Below are positions 31,962 to 39,497 of a stretch of DNA of 63,350 bases, one piece after another. This DNA comes from VRUE01 sp033856275 (GTDB lineage Bacteria; Actinomycetota; Thermoleophilia; Solirubrobacterales; 70-9), in assembly GCA_033856275.1 (NCBI GenBank), contig JAWVFJ010000042.1, positions 1-63,350 on the forward strand. The letters are read 5' to 3'. Every line of letters begins with the position of its first letter. The stretch's first letter is position 1. The notes under the pieces were generated by a model. The model ran no database searches and was not told where the DNA came from. It was given only the letters and a program-made list of their open reading frames with translations. The position numbers and the translations under genes are program-made.

Positions 31962-33740
31962 ATGGCCCTGCTGATGCTCTTCGGCTTTGTCGCGGGGGCG
32001 GGTACCGCGCTCTCGCCCTGCGTGCTTCCAGTCCTGCCGATCGCGCTCTCGGCCGGGGCGACAGGCGGCAGGCGCAGGCCGCTGGGAATAGTCGCCGGCC
32101 TGGCAGTCACCTTCACCTTCGCCACCGTTGCCTTGGTCTACGTGATCTCGGCGCTGGGGTTGCCCGACGACCTGCTGCGCAAGCTGGCGATCGCGGTGCT
32201 GCTCGCCTTCGGCATAACGCTGATGATCCCGCCGCTGGCGGCTCGCATCGAGGCGACGATGAGCCGCTTCGCCGGGCGTGCGGGGATCGCCGGTGGCAGC
32301 GGGGACGGCTTCTGGTCGGGAACGGCGGTCGGCGCCAGCCTCGGCCTCGTCTACGCGCCCTGCGCCGGTCCGATTCTCGCTGGCGTGATCACCGTCTCGG
32401 CCGCGCAGCCGTTCACCGCCGGCCGCCTGGCGGTCGCGCTCAGCTACGGGATCGGCTCTGCCGTCGTCCTCTATTTCTTGATGCTGGGCGGGCGGAGGTT
32501 GGTGGCACCGCTGGCGCGGCGCGGTATCGGGTTGCAGGTCGCGATGGGGGCGGTGATGGTCGTTGTCGCCCTGGCGATGGCGGCCGACTACGACGTCAAG
32601 TTCCAGAACAAGATCGCTAGCTCGCTGCCGAGTTTCCTGGTCAACCCGACCGAAGGGCTCGAGGACACTGCATCGGCGCGGACCGCCCTAAACGACATAC
32701 GGGGGGAATCGGCGCACGGTGTTGGTGCGAAGGCGACGAGCGCCGCTTCGGCAGTGCGCGACAGCGCTGAAAAGCAGGAAGCCTCCGATGCAACGCAGTC
32801 CGGTTTGCCCGTTCTCGGAACGGCACCCGAATTCATCGGCAATCAGCAATGGTTCAACACGCCGGGTGGCAGGCAGCTGACGCTGCGCTCGCTGCGCGGC
32901 CGCGTCGTCCTCGTCGACTTCTGGACCTACAGCTGCATCAACTGCCTGCGCACGCTGCCCTACCTGACCGCTTGGGACCGGACCTACCGCAAGGACGGCT
33001 TGACGATCGTCGGCGTCCACTCGCCGGAGTTCCCCTTCGAGAAGGATGCCCGCAACGTGCAGGAAGCGATCGAACGCAACGGCATCCACTACCCGGTTGC
33101 CCAGGACAACGACCTGGCGACCTGGAGCGCCTACGGCACTCAGTACTGGCCCTCCGAGTACTTCATCGACGCCAAGGGGCGGGTCCGCTTTGCCCACTAC
33201 GGCGAGGGCGAATACAGCGAGAAGGAGAGGATCATCCGCGAGCTGCTGGCGGAAGCGGGACGTCCGGTCTCAAGGCGAGATTCGGGCGCGCATGGCATTG
33301 AAGCTTCGGCCGGCGTGACAACGCCGGAGACCTATTTGGGTGCCGCCCGTGCCGAACGTTTCACCAACCCGACGCTTTCGCCCGGTTCGCACGACTTCGC
33401 CGGCGCACCGGAGCCAGGACCGAGCGAATTCGCCTACCACGGCCGCTGGAGGATCACGCTCGATTCCGCCACAGCGGAAGGTGGATCGCTCGATCTCAAC
33501 TTCGGCGCCCGACGCGTCTATTTGGTCCTCGGTTCACCGGGCCAGAGCCGCAGCGTACGTGTCCTGCTCGACGGGCGACCGATCCCGGTCGATCTCGCCG
33601 GCTCCGACGTCCACAACGGCGTCGTCGACGTCACCTCCCAGCGTCTCTACAACCTCGTCGACCTGCCCAGCGTCGGCAACCATCTGCTGCAGCTCGAACC
33701 CGAAGGGGGAGTGATGGGTTATGCCTTCACCTTCGGCTAG
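31962..33740 (+). CDS. dipZ: DipZ-type fusion: CcdA-like transporter, TlpA-like thioredoxin and C-terminal beta domain
   Basis: A 592-residue fusion. Residues 1-220 have about six membrane helices with the CcdA cysteine motifs SPCVLPVLP and YAPCAGPILAG, which carry reducing power across the membrane. A Ser/Ala-rich linker near 225-285 leads to a TlpA/AhpC-type thioredoxin domain with FWTYSCINCLRTLPYL (active Cys 325 and 328). Residues 460-592 form a jelly-roll, carbohydrate-binding-like domain. The architecture matches M. tuberculosis DipZ (Rv2874), which reduces or isomerises extracytoplasmic disulfides. All active cysteines are present. Confidence 0.92.
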   Translation: MALLMLFGFVAGAGTALSPCVLPVLPIALSAGATGGRRRPLGIVAGLAVTFTFATVALVYVISALGLPDDLLRKLAIAVLLAFGITLMIPPLAARIEATMSRFAGRAGIAGGSGDGFWSGTAVGASLGLVYAPCAGPILAGVITVSAAQPFTAGRLAVALSYGIGSAVVLYFLMLGGRRLVAPLARRGIGLQVAMGAVMVVVALAMAADYDVKFQNKIASSLPSFLVNPTEGLEDTASARTALNDIRGESAHGVGAKATSAASAVRDSAEKQEASDATQSGLPVLGTAPEFIGNQQWFNTPGGRQLTLRSLRGRVVLVDFWTYSCINCLRTLPYLTAWDRTYRKDGLTIVGVHSPEFPFEKDARNVQEAIERNGIHYPVAQDNDLATWSAYGTQYWPSEYFIDAKGRVRFAHYGEGEYSEKERIIRELLAEAGRPVSRRDSGAHGIEASAGVTTPETYLGAARAERFTNPTLSPGSHDFAGAPEPGPSEFAYHGRWRITLDSATAEGGSLDLNFGARRVYLVLGSPGQSRSVRVLLDGRPIPVDLAGSDVHNGVVDVTSQRLYNLVDLPSVGNHLLQLEPEGGVMGYAFTFG

Positions 33741-33814
33741 CCGCCTCCGGACGCGGGAGCGCGGGCGCGAGATCGCGGGGTATGACAAGCGTGCCCACGC
33801 GGGAGCGGAGGCGG
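33741..33814 (+). terminator. Inverted repeat after dipZ, possible terminator
   Basis: CCGCCTCCG at 33741-33749, immediately after the dipZ stop, is perfectly complementary to CGGAGGCGG at 33806-33814. The 56-base interval is GC-rich with short direct repeats of GCGGGAGC. There is no T-run after the right arm, so intrinsic termination is doubtful. Confidence 0.25.
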
Positions 33815-33846
33815 CATCCCCTGGTTCTTCGGCGAGAATCGCCCTT

Positions 33847-34548
33847 ATGGCCAATCGCGGCATTGGCACGGTGCTCGTCGTCGACGACGAGCCGACGATC
33901 GTCGAGGTCGTCGCCCGCTACCTGGAGCGGGCCGGCTACAAGACGTTGCAAGCCGCCGACGGGCCCGAGGCGCTGCGCCTTGCTGAACGGCGCGATCCCG
34001 ATCTGATCGTGCTCGACCTGATGCTGCCCGAGATCGACGGACTCGAGGTGATGCGGAGACTGCACGAACGTCCCAGTGCCCCCGTGCCGGTGATCCTGTT
34101 GACCGCCCGCGGCGAGGAGTCCGATCGCCTGGTCGGGCTGCGACGCGGCGCCGATGACTACGTGGTCAAGCCCTTTTCGCCGGCGGAGCTGGTCGCCCGC
34201 GTCGATGCGGTGCTGCGGCGCACCGCGCCCCCTGCCGAGGAGGTCCCGCCACCGATCGAGGTCGGGTCGCTTCGCGTCGACCCCTCGATGCGGACCGTCA
34301 CCCTTGACGGCGAGGAGATTTCGCTGACCCAGCGCGAGTTCGACCTGCTCGCCTATCTTGCCGCCCACCCCGGCCAGGTCTTCTCACGCGACCAGTTGAT
34401 GGAGGCGGTTTGGGGCTTCCCCTTCTTCAATGACACCAGCACCGTCACCGTCCACGTCCGCCGCCTGCGCGCGAAGCTGGGCGACGATCCGGCCGCGCCC
34501 CGCTTCATCGAGACGGTCTGGGGCGTCGGATACAGGTTGCGGCCATGA
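33847..34548 (+). CDS. OmpR/PhoB-family response regulator
   Basis: ATG 33847 gives 233 residues, the family norm; the longer upstream frame is not needed. The receiver domain has the acidic pair in VLVVDDEPT, phospho-acceptor Asp in LIVLDLMLPEIDG, the Thr in ILLTARG and the Lys in YVVKPFSPAEL. The C-terminal winged helix (residues 135-233) contains LTQREFDLLAYLAAHPGQVFSRDQLMEAVWG and the wing VGYRLRP. The histidine kinase follows with a 4-bp overlap. The target genes cannot be read from the window. Confidence 0.93.
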   Translation: MANRGIGTVLVVDDEPTIVEVVARYLERAGYKTLQAADGPEALRLAERRDPDLIVLDLMLPEIDGLEVMRRLHERPSAPVPVILLTARGEESDRLVGLRRGADDYVVKPFSPAELVARVDAVLRRTAPPAEEVPPPIEVGSLRVDPSMRTVTLDGEEISLTQREFDLLAYLAAHPGQVFSRDQLMEAVWGFPFFNDTSTVTVHVRRLRAKLGDDPAAPRFIETVWGVGYRLRP

Positions 34549-35399
34549 AGCGGGCCGGCCTGATCGCTGTCGCCGCCTTCCTTGCCGGGGCGGCTGCGGT
34601 TGCCGTTCCCCGCTGGATGGGCCTGGCCCAGGTGGTGTTCGTTGCCCTAGCCCTGGCTGGCGCCGCGCTTGCCGCCGCGCTTGCGGTGCGGCTGGCGATG
34701 GAGGAGCGTTCGCGGCGGCAGATCGAGGAAGCTCGGCGGCAGATGGTGGCGGCCGTCTCACACGACCTGCGCACGCCGCTGGCCTCGCTGCGCCTGCTGG
34801 TCGAGGCGATCGACGACGGCGTCGCGACGGGGGAGACGCGCGAGCGCTACCTGCGTGAGATGCGCACCCACGTTGAGGCGCTGACCACCCTGATCGACGA
34901 CCTCTTCGAGCTCTCGCGGATCGAGGCGGGGGAGATCTCCTGGACGATGGAGCGGATCGAGCTGCGCCAGCTGATCGGCGACACGGTCGCCGCGATGCGT
35001 GTGCCCGCCGAGGCACGCGGCGTCGCGCTCGCGGCAGAGTTGCCGGCGGACGAGGTGCTGGCGAGCGCCAACGCCGAGAAGGTGCAGCGCGTCCTGCTCA
35101 ACCTGATTCAGAACGCGATCCGCCACACCCCTGCCGACGGCAGCGTCACGGTCAGGGCACGCGCGGCGCCGGGCAGCGTCGAAATCGAGGTTGCCGACGA
35201 CGGCGATGGCATCCCGGCCGGCGACGGCGAGCGCGTCTTCGAGGCCTTCTACCGCGGCGACGAGGCGCGCAGCGAGGATGGAGCCGGCCTCGGCCTGGCG
35301 ATCTCACGGGCGATCGTCGAGGCGCATGGCGGCCGGATTTGGCTCGAGGACGGCACCCCCGGCACCCGCGTGCGCTTCACCTTGCAGAGCGCTGACTAG
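34545..35399 (+). CDS. Sensor histidine kinase, minimal sensor
   Basis: A 284-residue kinase with two N-terminal membrane helices (about 5-22 and 28-48) and almost no extracytoplasmic loop, so it may sense a membrane signal or a partner protein. The DHp helix carries the phospho-His in VSHDLRTPLASLR near residue 73. The ATPase domain has the N box NLIQNAIRHTP, G1 DDGDGIP and G2 GAGLGLAISRAIVEAHGG. It has no HAMP domain. It overlaps its response regulator by ATGA and converges with the acyl-CoA dehydrogenase. Confidence 0.93.
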   Translation: MKRAGLIAVAAFLAGAAAVAVPRWMGLAQVVFVALALAGAALAAALAVRLAMEERSRRQIEEARRQMVAAVSHDLRTPLASLRLLVEAIDDGVATGETRERYLREMRTHVEALTTLIDDLFELSRIEAGEISWTMERIELRQLIGDTVAAMRVPAEARGVALAAELPADEVLASANAEKVQRVLLNLIQNAIRHTPADGSVTVRARAAPGSVEIEVADDGDGIPAGDGERVFEAFYRGDEARSEDGAGLGLAISRAIVEAHGGRIWLEDGTPGTRVRFTLQSAD

Positions 35400-36541
35400 C
35401 AGCCGAGCTGGCGGGCGATCACCATCTGCTGCACCTCGTCGGTGCCCTCGCCGATGGTGAGGATCTTGGCGTCGCGATAGAAGCGGCAGACCGGGTACTC
35501 CTCGATATAGCCGTAGCCACCGTGGATCTGTACCGCCTCCTCGGTGGCGCGGACGGCGAGGCGGCCGGTGATCAGCTTGGCCTGGGCGGCGGTAAGCGTG
35601 AACGACTTGCCGGCGTCCTTCTCCAGCGCGGCGCGCCAGGTGAGCAGGCGGGCGGACTCGATTTGGGCCGAGAGGTCGGCGATCTTGGCCTGGATCGACT
35701 GGAATTTCGAGATCGCTTGCCCGAAAGCCTGGCGCTCCTTGGCGTAGGCAATCGCCTCGTCGAGGGCACCCTGAGCAAGGCCGACGCCCATCGCGGCGAC
35801 ACCGATCCGGCCGCCGTCGAGGATGTGGAGGAAGTTCTTGAAGCCGTCGCCGCGACGGCCGAGCAGGTTGGCCTCGGGGACACGGCAGTCCTCGAAGCTG
35901 AGCGGCCGGGTGTCGGAGGCGTTCCAGCCCATCTTGCGGTAGGGCTCACCGGCCTCGTAGCCGGGCGTGCCGTTGGGGACAATCAAGTTGGAGATCTCCT
36001 TGCGCCCGCTGGCCTCACCGGTGACGGCAGTGATCGAGACGCATCCCGAGATATCAGTTCCCGAGTTGGTGATGAATTGCTTGGCCCCATTGACGACCCA
36101 TTCGCCGTCCTCGAGCTTCGCCGTCGTCCGCACGTTCCCCGCGTCGGACCCAGCCTCCGGCTCCGTCAGTCCAAACGAAGCGAGCCGTTCCCCGCTGCAC
36201 AGCTTGGGAAGCCACTCCGACTTCTGCTCGTTCGACCCCCACAAATAGATCGGCATCGTCCCCAGCGACGTATGCGCCGCCATCGTGATGCAAACCGAAG
36301 AATCAATCCGAGCCAGCTCTTCAACAGCAAGCACGTAAGAAAGGGTGTCGGCGCCACCGCCTCCGTACTCCTGCGGAAACGGAATCCCCATCAGCCCGAG
36401 GCCCCCCAGCTTCCCCGCGATCTCGTAGGGAAAAGCCTTGGTCCGATCCAGCTCCTCAGCTACCGGCTTGACCTCGGCAAGCGCGAACTCACGCACCGTG
36501 TCCCGAAGCAGCTTCTGCTCGTCCGTCAGGTCGAAGTCCAT
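35396..36541 (-). CDS. Acyl-CoA dehydrogenase
   Basis: ATG 36541 (MDFDLTDEQKLLRDTVREFALAEV) is the standard family start and gives 381 residues. FAD-dependent alpha,beta-dehydrogenation of an acyl-CoA: motifs FGLTEPEAGSDAGNVRTTA and WVVNGAKQFITNSG line the flavin. The C-terminal QIHGGYGYIEEYPVCRFYRDAKILTIGEGTDEVQQMVIARQLG contains the adenine/quaternary contacts, and Glu in the GEGTDEVQ loop region is usual for short- and medium-chain enzymes. Electrons would go to the ETF encoded at 45.5-47.2 kb. A large inverted repeat lies just upstream of its start. Confidence 0.92.
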   Translation of the reverse strand: MDFDLTDEQKLLRDTVREFALAEVKPVAEELDRTKAFPYEIAGKLGGLGLMGIPFPQEYGGGGADTLSYVLAVEELARIDSSVCITMAAHTSLGTMPIYLWGSNEQKSEWLPKLCSGERLASFGLTEPEAGSDAGNVRTTAKLEDGEWVVNGAKQFITNSGTDISGCVSITAVTGEASGRKEISNLIVPNGTPGYEAGEPYRKMGWNASDTRPLSFEDCRVPEANLLGRRGDGFKNFLHILDGGRIGVAAMGVGLAQGALDEAIAYAKERQAFGQAISKFQSIQAKIADLSAQIESARLLTWRAALEKDAGKSFTLTAAQAKLITGRLAVRATEEAVQIHGGYGYIEEYPVCRFYRDAKILTIGEGTDEVQQMVIARQLGC

Positions 36542-36563
36542 ACGCGGCAGCCTATTGAGGCTG

Positions 36564-36684
36564 GGAAGGAGAGGCGGGGGTGTCCCTCCGCGCAGCGGCG
36601 TCCTGGTTTTCGCACAGATCACTCGACGAGAGCGGTGGCGCGCGGCGAAAACCCCAGCAACCGGAGGGACACCCCGCCCCTCCC
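36564..36684. repeat. Nested long inverted repeat between aldehyde dehydrogenase and acyl-CoA dehydrogenase genes
   Basis: The outer arm GAGAGGCGGGGGTGTCCCTCCG ends at 36590 and is the near-perfect complement of 36662-36683 (one unpaired base and one mismatch). An inner arm GGTTTTCGC (36605-36613) is perfectly complementary to GCGAAAACC (36645-36653). Together they form an extended hairpin of about 120 bases in a non-coding gap. It could be a terminator/attenuator, an RNA element or a small palindromic mobile relic. Confidence 0.6.
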
Positions 36685-36689
36685 ACCGC

Positions 36690-38126
36690 TCAGAGCTGCA
36701 GGCTCTTGACCTGCAGCAGCTCCTCGATCGCATACCGCCCGTTCTCACGTCCGTGCCCCGACTGCTTGTAGCCACCGAAGGGCGCCAGCGGGTTGAACGC
36801 CCCGCCGTTGATCTCGATCTGCCCGGTGCGGATCCGCTTCGCCACGGAGATCGCCCGGTCCTGATCGGCCGACCAGACGCCGCCGGCCAGCCCGTAGGCG
36901 GTGTTGTTGGCGATTCGCACCGCGTCGTCCTCGCCGTCGTAGGGCTGGATCGCCAGCACCGGCCCGAAGATCTCCTCCTGGGCAATCGTCATCTCCGGCG
37001 CCACCTCGGAGAAGACCGTGGGGCGGACGAAGAAACCCCTGTCCAGGCCCTCAGGCGACGCCGCACCCCCGGTCAGCAGCTTTGCGCCCTCAGCCTCACC
37101 CTTCTCGATATAGCCGCGCACCCGCTTGCGCTGGGTGTCAGAGACGAGGGGGCCGAGGCGGGTCGAGTCCTCGAAGGGGTCTCCCGGCGTGAAGCTCTCT
37201 GCCGCTTGCGCGGCGATCTCCTCCGCCTCGCCGAGCTTCTCGCGAGGCACCAGCATCCGGGTCAGGGCGCTGCAGGTCTGACCCGAATTGAGAAAGCACT
37301 TGGCAACTCCGTCGGGGATCGCTTTGCTCAGGTCCGCGTCATCGAGGATCACGTTGGGCGACTTGCCGCCGAGCTCCATCGCGACCGGCTTCACCGTCGC
37401 CGAAGCAAGCTCGGAGACGCGGCGGCCGGCGCGGGTCGAACCGGTGAAGGAGACCATGTCGACGCCGGGATGGCCGGCGATCACCTCTCCGACCACCGGT
37501 CCCGTGCCGGTAACGAGATTGAAGACGCCGGCCGGCAGTCCGGCGGCCTCGACGATCTCGGCGAGGATGAAGGCGTTGAGCGGCACGATCTCGCTTGGCT
37601 TCAGCACGACGGTGCAGCCCGCGGCGAGAGCGGGGGCGACCTTGCAGGCGATCTGATTCAGCGGGTAGTTCCAGGGCGTGATCGCACCCAGCACGCCGAC
37701 CGGCTCGCGCAGCACCCGCGAGTTGCCGATCTCCTCCTCCCAGCGGACTTCTTCCATCAGCTTCGGCATCGCCGCGAACTGGGCAATCGGAAGGCCGGCC
37801 TGGATCATCTTGCTCAGCGTCAGCGGCATCCCCAGCTCCTGGGCGATCGTCGCCGCAATCTCATCGGCGCGCTCGCCGAGGCCAGCGGCGATCGCGCTCA
37901 GGTAGCCGGCGCGCTCCTCGCGCGAGGTCTGCGACCAGGTCTCGAAGGCATCGCGCGCGGCCGTCACCGCGCGGTCAGCGTCGGCGGCCGTGCAGGCCGG
38001 GATCGTCCCCATCGTCTCCTCGGTCGTCGAGTTGACGACCTCGAGCGTCCCGGAGGCCTCCGGGACGACCCACTCACCGCCGATGAAGACCTTGTCGCGC
38101 GCCTGGACCTCCGCCGCTGTCGCCAT
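36690..38126 (-). CDS. NAD(P)-dependent aldehyde dehydrogenase
   Basis: A 478-residue ALDH-superfamily enzyme oxidising an aldehyde to the acid. Motifs: WNYPLNQIACKVAPALAAGCTVVLKPSE near residue 150, the GSTRAGRRV cofactor region, catalytic Glu in MELGGKSPN and catalytic Cys in FLNSGQTCSALTR. The C-terminal EEIFGPVLAIQPY and FGGYKQSGHGRENG are present. A good AGGAGG-like site precedes the ATG. It lies on the same strand as the acyl-CoA dehydrogenase, separated from it by the inverted repeat, and downstream of an HxlR regulator. The substrate is not evident. Confidence 0.92.
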   Translation of the reverse strand: MATAAEVQARDKVFIGGEWVVPEASGTLEVVNSTTEETMGTIPACTAADADRAVTAARDAFETWSQTSREERAGYLSAIAAGLGERADEIAATIAQELGMPLTLSKMIQAGLPIAQFAAMPKLMEEVRWEEEIGNSRVLREPVGVLGAITPWNYPLNQIACKVAPALAAGCTVVLKPSEIVPLNAFILAEIVEAAGLPAGVFNLVTGTGPVVGEVIAGHPGVDMVSFTGSTRAGRRVSELASATVKPVAMELGGKSPNVILDDADLSKAIPDGVAKCFLNSGQTCSALTRMLVPREKLGEAEEIAAQAAESFTPGDPFEDSTRLGPLVSDTQRKRVRGYIEKGEAEGAKLLTGGAASPEGLDRGFFVRPTVFSEVAPEMTIAQEEIFGPVLAIQPYDGEDDAVRIANNTAYGLAGGVWSADQDRAISVAKRIRTGQIEINGGAFNPLAPFGGYKQSGHGRENGRYAIEELLQVKSLQL

Positions 38127-38168
38127 TCCGTTCCTCCTAGTAGCTGGTTGCTGGCCGCTCAGCCAAAG

Positions 38169-38675
38169 CTAGCGCGCCGCGACCGTGGCGGCATCCTCGG
38201 TCTCGCTGTCGAGGCCGGGGCCGGGCAGGGCCCGGGCGTCGCGGGCGTGCAGCACCTTGCCGCAGCTTTCGCAGATGCCGCGGTCGCTGACCGCGCCGCC
38301 ACACTCCTTGTGCACGATCAGCATCGGCGGCCCGTCCGGGCTGGGGGAGTGGCGGTCGCCCCAGTTGAGCAGGGCGATCAGGGCCGGCCAGAGGTCGAGT
38401 CCCTTCTCGGTGAGGAAGTACTCGTAGCGCTCCGGATTGAGCTGGTAGGGGCGGCGCTCGAGGATGTCCTCCTCGACCAGCCGCTGTAGTCGTGCGGAGA
38501 GCACGTTGCGGGCGACGCCGAGTGCCTTTTGGAGCTGGTCAAAGCGCCGGTGGCCGTTCATCACATCGCGCACGATCAACAGCGACCAGCGCTCGCCGAC
38601 GACTTCGAGCGAGCGGGCGATCGAGCAGACCTGACCCGGATAGTCGTTGCGCAGCACAGAGTGATCCTTGCACAC
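38169..38675 (-). CDS. HxlR-family regulator with C-terminal zinc-ribbon-like motif
   Basis: A 168-residue winged-helix protein: CSIARSLEVVGERWSLLIVRDVMNGHRRFDQLQKALGVARNVLSARLQRLVEEDILERRPY is the HxlR core, with YEYFLTEKGLDLWPAL as wing and dimer helix. The C-terminal extension has two Cys pairs, HKECGG and CESCGK, which could bind zinc or sense redox; most HxlR proteins stop before this. It lies between the ALDH operon and a divergent PaaI-type gene, with two operator-like palindromes in the divergent promoter region. Control of both sides is likely. Confidence 0.88.
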   Translation of the reverse strand: MCKDHSVLRNDYPGQVCSIARSLEVVGERWSLLIVRDVMNGHRRFDQLQKALGVARNVLSARLQRLVEEDILERRPYQLNPERYEYFLTEKGLDLWPALIALLNWGDRHSPSPDGPPMLIVHKECGGAVSDRGICESCGKVLHARDARALPGPGLDSETEDAATVAAR

Positions 38676-38678
38676 TGG

Positions 38679-38738
38679 GTTGCGTCAAGCAACTGAGTCG
38701 GTTAGGGTCGCTTTTGTAGGAGTTGCTTGAAGCAACTC
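38679..38738. promoter_or_regulatory. Pair of palindromic operator sites in the HxlR divergent promoter
   Basis: GTTGCGTCAAGCAAC (38679-38693) and GAGTTGCTTGAAGCAACTC (38720-38738) share the arms GTTGC and GCAAC; the second is a perfect 9-bp-arm palindrome around one base. Their centres are 43 bp apart, about four helical turns. Position directly before the HxlR start and the divergent reading frames points to binding by that regulator. Confidence 0.65.
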
Positions 38739-38765
38739 ACGTCAAGCCCCGAACGGAGGCGCCCG

Positions 38766-38921
38766 ATGAGGCTGATCCCGCGACATAGGCATCACCACCC
38801 TTCAAAGTCACCCCGGATCTCGATAAGCCAGGCAGAGATCACCGCGGACTTGATCTACCCAGCCACGCCGCGGGCTGCCCGCGAGCGCGGTACTGCGCAC
38901 GGTCGCAGGGCGGGCCGTTGA
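38766..38921 (+). CDS. Small basic reading frame divergent from the HxlR gene
   Basis: A 51-codon frame with GGAGG six bases before its ATG, right behind the operator palindromes. The product is very basic and His/Arg/Pro-rich (MRLIPRHRHHHPSKSP) with no family I know. Its stop overlaps the TTG of the next frame. It may be a true leader peptide, a coupled small protein, or part of a decayed gene, since remains of another gene seem to follow. Confidence 0.35.
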   Translation: MRLIPRHRHHHPSKSPRISISQAEITADLIYPATPRAARERGTAHGRRAGR

Positions 38922-39484
38922 GCGCCGAGGGCATCGCGGAGCAGGGCGGCAACGCGGTCGACGCTGCGCTTGCCTTCGCCGAGTCTCGGCCCGAGATCAC
39001 CCGCCGCCGCGAGTTGGTCTGGCAGGACCCGGTGCCGACCGCGGCAGTCGGGGCGACGATGACCGGGATGGAGTACATGGAAGCGATCGTCGCCGGCGAG
39101 ATGCCCCCGCCGCCGATCGCGGTGACGATGCGGATGCGACCGATCGAACTGGGCGAGGGACGCGCCGTCTTCGAGGGCGAACCCGGGGAGGAGCACTACA
39201 ACCCGATCGGCGTCGTCCACGGTGGCTACGCCGCCACCCTGCTCGACTCGGCACTCGGCTGTGCCGTTCACACCACCCTTCCTGCGGGCGTCGGCTACAC
39301 CTCGCTTGGGCTCGAGGCCAAGTACGTGCGCCCGATCACCCGCGACACAGGCCGCGTCCTCTGCGAGGCCAATGTCCTCTACCGCGGCCGCCGCCAGGCC
39401 ACCGCCGAGGCCAACCTGACCGCCGCTGAGAGCGGCAAGTTGCTCGCCCACGGCGTCGCCACCCTGATGGTCCTTGGCGACTGA
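38918..39484 (+). CDS. PaaI-family hotdog thioesterase
   Basis: The hotdog fold covers about residues 40-188: PPPPIAVTMRMRPIELGEGRAVFEG, then the active-site segment EEHYNPIGVVHGGYAATLLDSALGCAVHT with the conserved HGG and the Asp on the following helix, and LEAKYVRPITRDTGRVLCEANVLYRGRRQATAEA. It should hydrolyse a small or aromatic acyl-CoA. The first 25 residues (LSAEGIAEQGGNAVDAALAF) look like a gamma-glutamyltranspeptidase N-terminus, not a thioesterase. The true start may therefore be further in, although no ATG/GTG with a good site precedes the conserved region before ATG 39058. Confidence 0.78.
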   Translation: MSAEGIAEQGGNAVDAALAFAESRPEITRRRELVWQDPVPTAAVGATMTGMEYMEAIVAGEMPPPPIAVTMRMRPIELGEGRAVFEGEPGEEHYNPIGVVHGGYAATLLDSALGCAVHTTLPAGVGYTSLGLEAKYVRPITRDTGRVLCEANVLYRGRRQATAEANLTAAESGKLLAHGVATLMVLGD

Positions 39485-39497
39485 TTGCTCGCGACCG

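Noticed and set aside
36438..38489. Long + strand open frame opposite the two dehydrogenase genes
   Set aside because: Antisense shadow produced by high GC; composition is His/Arg/Asp-rich with no family motif, and both opposite-strand genes are clear enzymes.
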